Under the pieces are notes generated by a model, which saw only the letters and a list, made by a program, of their open reading frames with translations, ran no database searches and was not told the DNA's origin. DNA of 64,000 nt from Flavobacteriales bacterium. Lineage in GTDB: Bacteria; Bacteroidota; Bacteroidia; Flavobacteriales_F; PHOS-HE28. The translations under genes were made by a program, and so were the position numbers. Positions within the stretch are counted from its first letter, which is position 1. Every line of letters begins with the position of its first letter. Shown one piece after another: positions 31,301 to 39,100 of this stretch. The stretch covers positions 3,782,001 to 3,846,000 of the forward strand of contig CP064979.1 in assembly GCA_016699575.1 (NCBI GenBank), given 5' to 3'.

Positions 31301-33280
31301 CTGCAAGGCCGGGGCACGGCGGCCAACGATCCCGTGACCTTCCTCAACTGCCGCACTGGCATTTGGACTGAACGGATGGACTTGCGCGCGCAACTCAGCA
31401 AGATAGAAGGCCCCATGGCGGTGACCGGTGTAACCGCGCGCTACAGCGGGGGGCTCTCCGTGGACATCAGTGAAAACACCATGGATGTGCAAGGCACCGC
31501 CATCGACCTGCGCTTCAACGATGGCGCTAGTTCACTGTCGGTGCACAACAACGACCTTACGTTCGGTATCGCTTTCCCCAGTACCAACGGCCTGCTGCCC
31601 GGTGTGTGGGTAGCTGAGATGAACGGCAACAACCCCGCGAGCGAGATCCGCAACAATATGCTACGCACACGCCAGGACGCTGCGGTGTGGAGAGCCCTTT
31701 GGCTCAACAGCGCCAGTGGCTACGTGGTGAACGAGAACTACATCGAGCTCACCACCGAATCGGCCAACCGCACCGGTATTGAACTGCGGGGCTGCACCAA
31801 TACGCGCTTGACCTGCAACAATGTGCAGGGCCCTTCATCATGGACCAGCTCACACACCAGCCAGGCCGGCATCCGCCACAGCATGGGCGACAACAACTAC
31901 CTGGCGTGCAACAATGTGAACTGGACTAGGCACGGGGTGCTGTTCAATGGCTGGAGCCCGGCGACCGACTTACGGGGGAACAACTTCGGTAATCACGAGA
32001 TAGGCTTAGAACTGACGCAGAACTCTCTTATTGGGGGCCAGGACCACAAGGGCAACATGTGGAACGTGCAATCGGCGCTGTGGGATGCGAGATGGGTGAA
32101 CCCTAACTCGCTTGCAGGAAACGAGATCAGCGTTAATGGCTCAAACCCTCTCTGCGTGCCGAACAATGTTTCCCCATTTGCTGGCTGGTTTGTTCCCACG
32201 GGACTGCCGAATGATGAGTGCAGCACATTCATGCCCCAATGCCCATCCGTAAATTTCCAAGGCGGTGGCAGTCAGCGTTCCGCGCAGATGGACGAAGCGG
32301 TGATGCTTGGCAGCATCCAGAACGGCATTTACACCGATGAAACGCGTTTGACCTTGGCCTATGAACTCTACTTGGCACTGCTCAAGGATCCTGCCCTCTA
32401 CAGCGGTGGCCCTTACACGGCTGACTTCGTAACGCTGATGGAGAACAGCGTGGCCGATGGCCTGAAGGATGTTGAGCAGCCCCGGAAGGAGTTGTACGAG
32501 GTGCCTGGTCCGGTGCTGGCAAGCGTGCAGCAGAACGAGGTGGCGATTGAAGCGTTGATGCTCCAGGTCAAAACCGCCATGGAACAACTGGCTATGGGCG
32601 GGCTTAGCCCAGCCCAGGAAGCCGCGTTGTTGGCCAGCATAGCGTCTTGGCAGCAGAACATTGAGAGCTTAGACACCTACAACACCACGGCCATGGCCAA
32701 TCTGGATGCAGCAAGAACAGTTGAGGCCATGCTGCTCGAGAGCGGGGCGTCAGCCCTCACGAGCACGGAGCTCATTGAGCAGAACGCCAAGATGGTGAAC
32801 GAGATCTACCTCAACACCATAGCAGTGACCGGAGAAGGTTTAGTTTTCGATGCCGCGCAAGAGGCCGCCTTGTTCTCCATTGCCAGCCAGTGTCCGCTCC
32901 TTGGTGGCAATCCGGTGTACCAAGCCCGTTCCATGTACACGCTGATCGATGAAGAAATGGACTTCGACGATGCGCTGATCTGCGTGGCAGCGGGGTTTGC
33001 CGTGAAGGATGTCGAGGCAAGCGCACCGCGTGTTTCGGTCTATCCGAACCCCAACCGGGATGGTGTTTTGAACTTCCACATGACTGGGTTGGACGAAACG
33101 AATGAGACCAACGCCATGGTTTCGTTGTACGACGCTCAAGGCCAAGAAGTGGCTAGCCAAGAAGGCATAAAGACCAGCCGTTCGCAAATGGATGTAAGCA
33201 GGTTGGCACAAGGTGTTTATCAGTGGGTCGTGCGCTTGAATGGTTCCAGGTTGGCGCAAGGGAAGGTGACCATCTTCTAG
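28322..33280 (+). CDS. Giant T9SS protein with DUF7948, SBBP and beta-helix regions (gene P)
   Basis: 1652 residues. Signal peptide 1-20 (ends AQAQ). About 25-240 is the DUF7948-type domain found before SBBP propellers (RGIVANAGQVKKADGKVADELL, YRWQGPDFSIAFMADRF). About 250-740 is a beta-propeller. About 745-1330 is a right-handed beta-helix (MFDSSISDAQYAIWMEFG, YAHAERSEFFNNYDGIYIKE). About 1370-1570 is a helical region shared with the remnant at 36682-37514. The C-terminal ~75 residues are a T9SS sorting domain (VSVYPNPNRDGVLNFHM, AQGVYQWVVRLNGSRL). Probably a very large surface adhesin. It is the only intact P in the locus. Gene A begins 5 bp after its stop. Confidence 0.85.
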   Translation: MFRKLLFALSLLSCVLAQAQLGDLIRPRGIVANAGQVKKADGKVADELLYRWQGPDFSIAFMADRFVYEISYVHKDTLAAYRAAKPEEGRELRGGHHRIEYIYPAGTAARLLAEGGTKSKISYPDHKGGPQIVPMVYDKLVYKNAFPGADVVFTITADGQCKYDVVVSKGAKLADVRFDVTGLDAASTKMDGNQLTCELPFGRFVERVPEAYAEKSGGREKVSAAYAGSHRSVGYSVQEDAGDHAVVIDPIGLIEWGTWFCTPNNSIAWAVVATEDGFMYATGDCQWDNIMHDTFTNYDWDSNTYTYDIWVARFKDVDNIGVLDIDDLDWCNIQGGIKNELAQDLDVCGNTVAVVGGTFSSTGIDFLGGSSYNGGALSLAEDGFLMYFDAPSGGRTMGMYIGGLDDDRAHTVEFDCRPLAVPYCYVAGSGSNGNVYPSLPLGALGGFQDIPLCAGQDLAFLERHSPTGTVEMRTFYTGACGTTVLVKDLDVDQDGNPILLTAAYDNINPADLGINFGTQQFGGSDLVLSSFAYDGTLNWARFCGTPFWDGLTFGNWEYSNDASVVVGPNNQIYLGWYAYPNGTIDMQGYMTRIANDANNPAEVWNPQLQMPSSTNTCHSTVKGMSVTCSGTIMVIGDTDCQNAAFAGGHQPTPGGSLDGFLVEVEDTGTGGVIIDQTYYGGLYDDWISGVAAQEPGKVYICGVSQSPIQLGGIAYNASGANPNWLQGGGIDNKAFLAKFPLECPDPCALTPATITITDETYASSLGVTGYTNQTIRIEGDWYIDMGFDLINCTVHAMTGSQIIVVNTSSYLYLENTHISACEDMWKGIHLMNYQTGIRMFDSSISDAQYAIWMEFGSYAHAERSEFFNNYDGIYIKEPCAGCFNLVTLELSGCSFRTIGAGLKTPYPGQTPTPGSIGYAGIDAHTTYLSIVSPGLNGDNVFRNLNHGIVTADVTLSVSEARFEDIKPDPAYGSNLYQGSAIYSTGYGGYCGLDLQGRGTAANDPVTFLNCRTGIWTERMDLRAQLSKIEGPMAVTGVTARYSGGLSVDISENTMDVQGTAIDLRFNDGASSLSVHNNDLTFGIAFPSTNGLLPGVWVAEMNGNNPASEIRNNMLRTRQDAAVWRALWLNSASGYVVNENYIELTTESANRTGIELRGCTNTRLTCNNVQGPSSWTSSHTSQAGIRHSMGDNNYLACNNVNWTRHGVLFNGWSPATDLRGNNFGNHEIGLELTQNSLIGGQDHKGNMWNVQSALWDARWVNPNSLAGNEISVNGSNPLCVPNNVSPFAGWFVPTGLPNDECSTFMPQCPSVNFQGGGSQRSAQMDEAVMLGSIQNGIYTDETRLTLAYELYLALLKDPALYSGGPYTADFVTLMENSVADGLKDVEQPRKELYEVPGPVLASVQQNEVAIEALMLQVKTAMEQLAMGGLSPAQEAALLASIASWQQNIESLDTYNTTAMANLDAARTVEAMLLESGASALTSTELIEQNAKMVNEIYLNTIAVTGEGLVFDAAQEAALFSIASQCPLLGGNPVYQARSMYTLIDEEMDFDDALICVAAGFAVKDVEASAPRVSVYPNPNRDGVLNFHMTGLDETNETNAMVSLYDAQGQEVASQEGIKTSRSQMDVSRLAQGVYQWVVRLNGSRLAQGKVTIF

Positions 33281-33285
33281 GGCAA

Positions 33286-34803
33286 ATGATAACCAGGCGG
33301 GTTTCCATCGCGCGGTGTGCTGCCGATAGACATATCGTGGCTGGTGTGCTTTTTCTGTTCGTCACGATTTCGGCCAGGCCTCAAGGCCTAAACAACTTGT
33401 GGCAGGGTGGATTTGAACACATCAGTGGGCCTCCATTTGGTGGTTCGGATATTCATTTCTACGGTGGTACGGCAGTGATTTCGCCAATGCCTAATCGGGT
33501 GATCAGCCTAAAGCACACATCAGCAAACATCTCTGACGCCGGTGGCGACCTGCTCTTCTTTACTAATGGTGTGGTCGTTGGACGAGCCGATGGAGACACG
33601 ATGTTGAACGGCTCAGGCTTGAACCCAAGTGAGTACACCAATGACTGGTATCCTGAAGCCCTTCTTCTGTTTCAAGCGAATCTGATCATCCCCGACCCTG
33701 GCAGTACGGATCGTTATTACCTCTTCCACAACACCGTCGATACCCTTCCCGGTTTTACATCCCGCTACCAGTACGTGTCTATTGTGGATATGAGTTTGGA
33801 TGGTGGACTTGGCGCAGTAGTCTCCAAGAACCTTGTGATCCATACTGGTGATCTGCAATACGGCCGCATCGGAGCAGTGCGCCACGGCAACGGAAGGGAC
33901 TGGTGGGTGTACGTGCACGAGTTGAACAACAACGTATTCTTGAGATGGCTTGTCACTCCTGGTGGTTTGTTCGGCCCAGAGTCACAAGGCGCTGGGATCA
34001 TACGAACGCCGGATGCCGGCATGGTGGTGTTTTCTGAAACAGGAGACCATCTTGCCTACTATTCCGGAGAGCTTGGCTTGGACCTGTTCAATGTGGATCG
34101 CTGCGACGGCGCGTTGATGCACGTTGGGCATGTGGATGTGCTGGACGCGTACTACGGATATGGGGTTTCGTTTTCGCCCAGTGGCCGATTTGTCTACCTG
34201 AGCGGCGTAACTCATCTGTACCAAGTTGATGCGGAAGCGACGGATCTGCAAGGCTCGGTGCAATTGGTGGCCGATTGGGACTCGACCTATTCGCCGGAGC
34301 CGCCGTTCGCGACTTTGTTCGGCGCATCTAAACTTGCTCCTGATGGCAAGGTCTATATCAGTACCATGAACGGCACCGACAAGCTGCACGTGATCAACTA
34401 CCCAGACAGTTTGGGCTTGGCGTGCGGTGTGGTTCAGAACGCCATAACCCTACCGACCTATTGGAAGAACTCCCTCCCCAACCACCCCAACTACCACTTG
34501 GGGGCCTTGGATGGCAGCGTGTGCGACAGCTTGGATGTAGGTTTAGTGGAGCAGCCGGAGAACTTGAACCTGAGCCTGTACCCCAACCCCAACATGGGGG
34601 CCTTTGCCATCACCTATGCACCGCAACCCAGCAGCGGCACGCTGGAGGTGCACGCACTGGATGGCCGCGTGGTGCACCGCGAGAGCGTGGCGCCTTGGAG
34701 CCAACTGAAGCGCGTGGAGCTGCGGGACTTGTCGCCGGGCCTGTACCAATGCACGGTGCGGTTCGGTGCCCAAGAGGGCGTTAGGAGGTTCGTGGTGGAG
34801 TAG
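33286..34803 (+). CDS. Beta-propeller T9SS surface protein, paralogue A
   Basis: 505 residues from the ATG at 33286. Signal sequence ends near ISARPQ. The mature start QGLNNLWQGGFEHISGPP is shared with paralogues B and C. The body is a propeller with aspartate-rich blades (DLLFFTNGVVVG, LIIPDPGSTDRYYLFHN, YGVSFSPSGRFVYLSG). The C-terminal ~115 residues carry a T9SS sorting domain (LSLYPNPNMGAFAITYA, LEVHALDGRVVHRES, LSPGLYQCTVRFG). The last ~110 residues are almost identical to B and C even at DNA level, while the propeller has diverged. Confidence 0.85.
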   Translation: MITRRVSIARCAADRHIVAGVLFLFVTISARPQGLNNLWQGGFEHISGPPFGGSDIHFYGGTAVISPMPNRVISLKHTSANISDAGGDLLFFTNGVVVGRADGDTMLNGSGLNPSEYTNDWYPEALLLFQANLIIPDPGSTDRYYLFHNTVDTLPGFTSRYQYVSIVDMSLDGGLGAVVSKNLVIHTGDLQYGRIGAVRHGNGRDWWVYVHELNNNVFLRWLVTPGGLFGPESQGAGIIRTPDAGMVVFSETGDHLAYYSGELGLDLFNVDRCDGALMHVGHVDVLDAYYGYGVSFSPSGRFVYLSGVTHLYQVDAEATDLQGSVQLVADWDSTYSPEPPFATLFGASKLAPDGKVYISTMNGTDKLHVINYPDSLGLACGVVQNAITLPTYWKNSLPNHPNYHLGALDGSVCDSLDVGLVEQPENLNLSLYPNPNMGAFAITYAPQPSSGTLEVHALDGRVVHRESVAPWSQLKRVELRDLSPGLYQCTVRFGAQEGVRRFVVE

Positions 34804-34953
34804 GCTACGGCAAGCCTATGTTTGATGGAAGCACTATGCAACCATGCGACATACTTGGGGCCACAGGCCCGCGACCGATGGACACTCGGCACAGCCGAGC
34901 GTCAGCCGAGTGCGATCAGCGGGCGTTGTGCACTGCGCGAGCAGGTGCGGAGA
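34804..34953. repeat. 150-bp hairpin spacer after paralogue A
   Basis: Nearly identical to the spacer at 36532-36681. It contains the GGGGCCACAGGCCCGCGACC block and nested inverted repeats CTCGGC-ACA-GCCGAG with an outer CACTCGGC/GCCGAGTG stem. A shorter relative is at 6301-6355. It ends at GCGGAGA, immediately followed by the last 34 bp of gene P (34954-34987), so it marks a deletion junction. Confidence 0.8.
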
Positions 34954-34998
34954 AAAACTGGGACAGGGCAAAGTGACCATCTTCTAGAGCGTTCTCTG

Positions 34999-36531
34999 AT
35001 GAAGCCTTTCCCTAATCCGATCAGTTCCGCGTGGGAACGGTGCGCTTGTATTGTTTTTGGCTTGGTGGTCTGTAGTGTCGCGCAACCGCAAGGTCTCAAC
35101 AACCTATGGCAAGGCGGGTTTGAGCATATCAGCGGCCCTCCTTGGGGAGGCTCGGACATTGAGTTCGCGAGTGGTGCCCCTATCATCTTCACCCAGCCGA
35201 ACCGCGTGATCGATCTCGGCCGCACTGCGACCAACATCAGCGATGCGGCGGGCAACCTGCTCTTCTTCACCAATGGTGCGGTAGTTGGCACATGGAACGG
35301 GGACACAATGCAGAACGGGACCGGTCTTGCACCGAGCACCTACACGGACGATTGGTACCCCACCGGGCTGCAGATCCACCAAGCCGCACTGATCATTCCC
35401 GATCCCGGCAATGCGGACCGGTACTACCTGTTCCATTGTACCCTGGACGACATACAGAACAGCAAGGCCGAGTTCATGTACCTCACCGTTGTGGACATGA
35501 GCCTGAACGGCGGACTGGGCGAGGTTGTGCTTAAGAACCAGATCCTGCATACTGGCTCTATCCAGGCTGGCGGTATTTCAGGGGTGCGCCAGGGCAACGG
35601 TCGTGATTGGTGGGTCTATTCCCACGAAGTGAACACCGACCGCTATTGGCGTTATCTGGTTTCGCCCAGTGGAGTGGCGGGGCCGTACGAGCAGACGATC
35701 GGTGTGGTGAGACCAGCGGACGGAAGGCGCACAGCCTTCTCTGCGGACGGTAGCAGATTCGCCTATTACTATGGTACTTCGGACCTTGACATCTTCTCGG
35801 TGGACCGCTGTTCAGGTCTGTTCAGCGACCATGTTCACATCGACATCGAGGACTACAACAGCAGTGCTGGGGTAGCGTTCTCGCCCAATGGCCGTTTCCT
35901 TTATGTCTCTTCGGTGTTGGATGTTTACCAAGTGGACATGGAGGCAACTGATGTGGCGGCCTCAATCCTGCACATCGCTGAATGGGACTCCACCTATTCT
36001 CCCTCACCACCCTTTGCCACGCTCTTCAATGCTGCGCAATTGGCGCCAGATGGTAAGATATACATCAGCACCGGAAATAGCACATTCAAATTGCACGTGA
36101 TTAATCAGCCGGACAGCTTAGGTCTTGAGTGTGATCTTGTGCAACACGGTATCGATTTGCCCACGTACTGGTTCAACTCCCTCCCCAACCACCCCAACTA
36201 CCACTTGGGGGCTTTGGATGGCAGCGTATGCGACAGCTTGGATGTGGGCTTGGTGGAGCAACCAGAGAACCTGAACCTGAGCCTTTACCCCAACCCCAAC
36301 GCGGGTGCCTTCGCCATCACCTACGCACCACAACCCACCAGCGGTGTGCTGGAGGTGCACGCGCTGGATGGCCGTGTGGTGCACCGCGAGTGCGTGGCGC
36401 CCTGGAGCCAACTGAAGCGTGTGGAGCTGCGGGACTTGTCGCCGGGTATGTACCAATGCACGGTGCGGTTTGGTGCTGCCACGGCCGGTGGCCTCGCAGT
36501 GTCGGGCGTTAGGAGGTTCCTGGTGGAGTAG
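34999..36531 (+). CDS. Beta-propeller T9SS surface protein, paralogue B
   Basis: 510 residues from the ATG at 34999, giving the leader MKPFPNPISSAWERCACIV and a signal sequence ending at VAQPQ. The frame is open through the preceding spacer, but that start is not credible. Mature start QGLNNLWQGGFEHISGPP as in A and C. Blades include NLLFFTNGAVVG, LIIPDPGNADRYYLFHC and AGVAFSPNGRFLYVSS. The sorting domain is the same as in A and C, with a small insertion before the end (AATAGGLAVSGVRRFLVE). B is more similar to C at the N-terminus (same leader) than to A. Confidence 0.85.
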   Translation: MKPFPNPISSAWERCACIVFGLVVCSVAQPQGLNNLWQGGFEHISGPPWGGSDIEFASGAPIIFTQPNRVIDLGRTATNISDAAGNLLFFTNGAVVGTWNGDTMQNGTGLAPSTYTDDWYPTGLQIHQAALIIPDPGNADRYYLFHCTLDDIQNSKAEFMYLTVVDMSLNGGLGEVVLKNQILHTGSIQAGGISGVRQGNGRDWWVYSHEVNTDRYWRYLVSPSGVAGPYEQTIGVVRPADGRRTAFSADGSRFAYYYGTSDLDIFSVDRCSGLFSDHVHIDIEDYNSSAGVAFSPNGRFLYVSSVLDVYQVDMEATDVAASILHIAEWDSTYSPSPPFATLFNAAQLAPDGKIYISTGNSTFKLHVINQPDSLGLECDLVQHGIDLPTYWFNSLPNHPNYHLGALDGSVCDSLDVGLVEQPENLNLSLYPNPNAGAFAITYAPQPTSGVLEVHALDGRVVHRECVAPWSQLKRVELRDLSPGMYQCTVRFGAATAGGLAVSGVRRFLVE

Positions 36532-36681
36532 GCTACGGCAAGCCTATGTTTGATGGAAGCACATTGCAACCATGGAACATACTTGGGGCCACAGGCCCAC
36601 GACCGATAGACACTCGGCACAGCCGAGCGTCAGCCGAGTGCGATCAGCGGGCGTTGTGCACTGCGCGAGCAGGTGCGGAGA
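36532..36681. repeat. 150-bp hairpin spacer after paralogue B
   Basis: Second full copy of the spacer element at 34804-34953, differing at a few bases (for example CGACCGATAGACA for CGACCGATGGACA). It also ends at GCGGAGA, here joined to an 833-bp 3' remnant of gene P. Same left boundary in both copies, different right boundary. Confidence 0.8.
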
Positions 36682-37514
36682 GCAGCGTGGCCGACGACCT
36701 GAAAGACGTGGAACTGCCCCGCAAGGAACTCTACGAAGTACCCGGCCCTGTGCTGGCCAGCGTGCAGCAGAACGAGACGGCCATTGCCGGTTACATGGAC
36801 CAGATCAAAACCGCCATGGGGCAGTTGGCGGCGGGCGGTCTGAGCCCAGCGCAAGAGGCCGCGTTGATGGCCAGTATCGCGTCTTGGCAGCAGAACGTCG
36901 AAGGGTTGAATACCTACAACACCACGGCCATGGCCAATCTCGATGCAGCCCGTGCGGTGGAAGCCATGCTGCTTGAGAACGGTGCGGCGGCTCTGGCGAG
37001 CAGCGCGCTGATTGAACAGAACGCGAAGCAGGTCAACGAGATCTACCTGAACACCATAGCCTTGACCGGTGAAGGATTGGTCTTTGACGCCTCGCAAGAG
37101 GCTACCTTGTATGCCATCGCGAGCCAATGTCCACTCCTTGGCGGCAATCCGGTTTACCAAGCGCGTTCCATGTATACCCTGATCAACGAGGAGGCCGATT
37201 TCGATGATGCGTTGTTGTGTGTGGCGAGCGGTTTTGCCGTGAAGAACGACGAGGTTGTTTCGCCTGGCATAGCGGTCTATCCGAATCCGAACCGGGACGG
37301 GCAACTGAACTTCCTCGTGACCGGTCTGGACGATACCATGGGGCACAGCGGCAAGATCGTCCTGTTCAACGCGCAAGGCCAGGTAGTCGGGCACCACATC
37401 ATCAACAGCAGCCGCGCACAACTGAACGTTGCAACTTTGGCCCAAGGGGTGTACCAGTGGACCATGCACATGGATGGAGAAAAACTGGGACAAGGCAAAG
37501 TGACCATCTTCTAG
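36682..37514 (+). pseudogene. 3' remnant of a second copy of gene P
   Basis: About 277 residues in frame, beginning SVADDLKDVELPRKELYEV and aligned throughout with the C-terminal helical region and sorting domain of the 1652-residue protein (SLLSPAQEAALLASIASWQQ-type helix, QCPLLGGNPVYQARSMYTL, final QGKVTIF). The first ~1375 residues are gone. There is no start or signal peptide, though the frame is open back into the spacer. It was probably left by a deletion that joined the spacer to the middle of P. Confidence 0.85.
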
Positions 37515-37525
37515 AGCGTTCTCTG

Positions 37526-39037
37526 ATGAAGCCTTTCCCTGATCCGATCAGTTCCGCGTGGGAACGGTGCGCTTGTATTGTTTTTGGCTTGGTTGTCTGT
37601 AGTGTCGCGCAACCGCAAGGTCTCAACAACCTATGGCAAGGCGGGTTTGAGCATATCAGCGGCCCTCCTTGGGGAGGCTCGGACATTGAGTTCTACAGCG
37701 GCGCAGCCGTGATCACTTCGGAACTCGACAGAGTCATCGACTTGAAGCACACGTCTGCGAACATTACCAACGCCAATGGTGATTTGCTGTTCTTCACGAA
37801 CGGTGTCGTGGTTGGTCAAGCCGATGGTGATACCATGCTTAACGGTTCAGGCCTCAATCCCAGCGACTACACCGACAACTGGTACCCTGGTGGGCTGCTT
37901 CTACCACAAGCGGCAATCATCATCCCAGGCCCTGGAGATGCGGAGAAGTACTACTTGTTCCACTGTACCTACGACGACATACCGTCTTTCACGGCCTTCA
38001 ACCTCTACGTTACAACTGTGGACATGAGCCTGAATTCGGGGGCTGGGGAGGTCGTGGAAAAGAACGAGGTCATCCTCTCAGGCGAGATACAGGCGGGAAG
38101 ACTAGACGCTGTGCGGCACGGCAATGGAAGGGACTGGTGGGTATATGCCCATGAGGTGGATTCCGACCGCTTCTGGCGTTTCTTGGTGTCGCCGAGCGGC
38201 ATTGATGGGCCGTACGAACAGACCATTGGGGTTGCCCGACCAGCAGATGGCGGGCGGACGGTCTTCTCTCCGGATGGGAGCAAGTTTGCCTATTACTGGG
38301 GTGGGTCTGACTTGGACATCTTCGCCGTAGATCGTTGTTCCGGTAATATGAGTGACCACGTGCATGTCGCCATCGATGATTTCGACGGTAGCGGTGGTGT
38401 TGCCTTCTCACCAAGTGGACGATTCCTGTATGTCTCGTCCGTGTACGATGTCTACCAAGTTGATATGGACGCTCCTGACGTGGGGGGTTCTATCACTCAC
38501 ATTGCAACATGGGACTCCACGTATTCACCATCTCCTCCGTTCGCTACACTCTTCGAAGAAGCCCGCCTAGCCAGGGATGGCAAGATCTACATCAGTACTG
38601 GCAACAGCACTTTCAAACTGCATGTGATCAACTACCCGGACAGTCTCGGCGCAGCGTGCGACATTCAGCAGCATGCCATTACGCTCCCCACCTACTGGTT
38701 CAACTCCCTCCCCAACCACCCCAACTACCACTTGGGGGCCTTGGATGGCAGCGTATGCGACAGCTTGGATGTGGGCTTGGTGGTGCAACCGGAGAACCTG
38801 AACCTGAGCCTTTACCCCAACCCCAACGCGGGGGCGTTCGCCATTACGTATGCACCGCAACCCAACAGCGGCACGCTGGAGGTGCATGCACTGGATGGCC
38901 GCGTGGTGCACCGCGGGAGCGTGGCCCCCTGGAGCCAACTGAAGCGCGTGGAGCTGCGGGACTTGTCGCCGGGCCTGTACCAATGCACGGTGCGGTTCGG
39001 TGCCCAAGAGGGCGTGAGGAGGTTTGTGGTAGAGTAG
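37526..39037 (+). CDS. Beta-propeller T9SS surface protein, paralogue C
   Basis: 503 residues from the ATG at 37526, with leader MKPFPDPISSAWERCACIV as in B. Mature start QGLNNLWQGGFEHISGPP. Blades include DLLFFTNGVVVGQADGDTM, IIIPGPGDAEKYYLFHC and VAFSPSGRFLYVSS. C-terminal sorting domain as in A and B (LSLYPNPNAGAFAITYA, LSPGLYQCTVRFG). Its middle resembles A in places (GVVVGQADGDTMLNGSGLN) and B in others (FWRFLVSPSGIDGPYEQT), which suggests recombination between paralogues. Start lies 11 bp after the P remnant. Confidence 0.85.
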   Translation: MKPFPDPISSAWERCACIVFGLVVCSVAQPQGLNNLWQGGFEHISGPPWGGSDIEFYSGAAVITSELDRVIDLKHTSANITNANGDLLFFTNGVVVGQADGDTMLNGSGLNPSDYTDNWYPGGLLLPQAAIIIPGPGDAEKYYLFHCTYDDIPSFTAFNLYVTTVDMSLNSGAGEVVEKNEVILSGEIQAGRLDAVRHGNGRDWWVYAHEVDSDRFWRFLVSPSGIDGPYEQTIGVARPADGGRTVFSPDGSKFAYYWGGSDLDIFAVDRCSGNMSDHVHVAIDDFDGSGGVAFSPSGRFLYVSSVYDVYQVDMDAPDVGGSITHIATWDSTYSPSPPFATLFEEARLARDGKIYISTGNSTFKLHVINYPDSLGAACDIQQHAITLPTYWFNSLPNHPNYHLGALDGSVCDSLDVGLVVQPENLNLSLYPNPNAGAFAITYAPQPNSGTLEVHALDGRVVHRGSVAPWSQLKRVELRDLSPGLYQCTVRFGAQEGVRRFVVE

Positions 39038-39100
39038 GCGGCGGTGCGGCGCAACCCGGGCCACGTTTCCAGCGTAGACCGGCCGCCGAAAACCAGCCCC

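Noticed and set aside
34822..34998. N-terminal extension of paralogue B through the spacer
   Set aside because: The 59 extra codons are the repeat element and a P remnant; the internal ATG gives the same leader as paralogue C.
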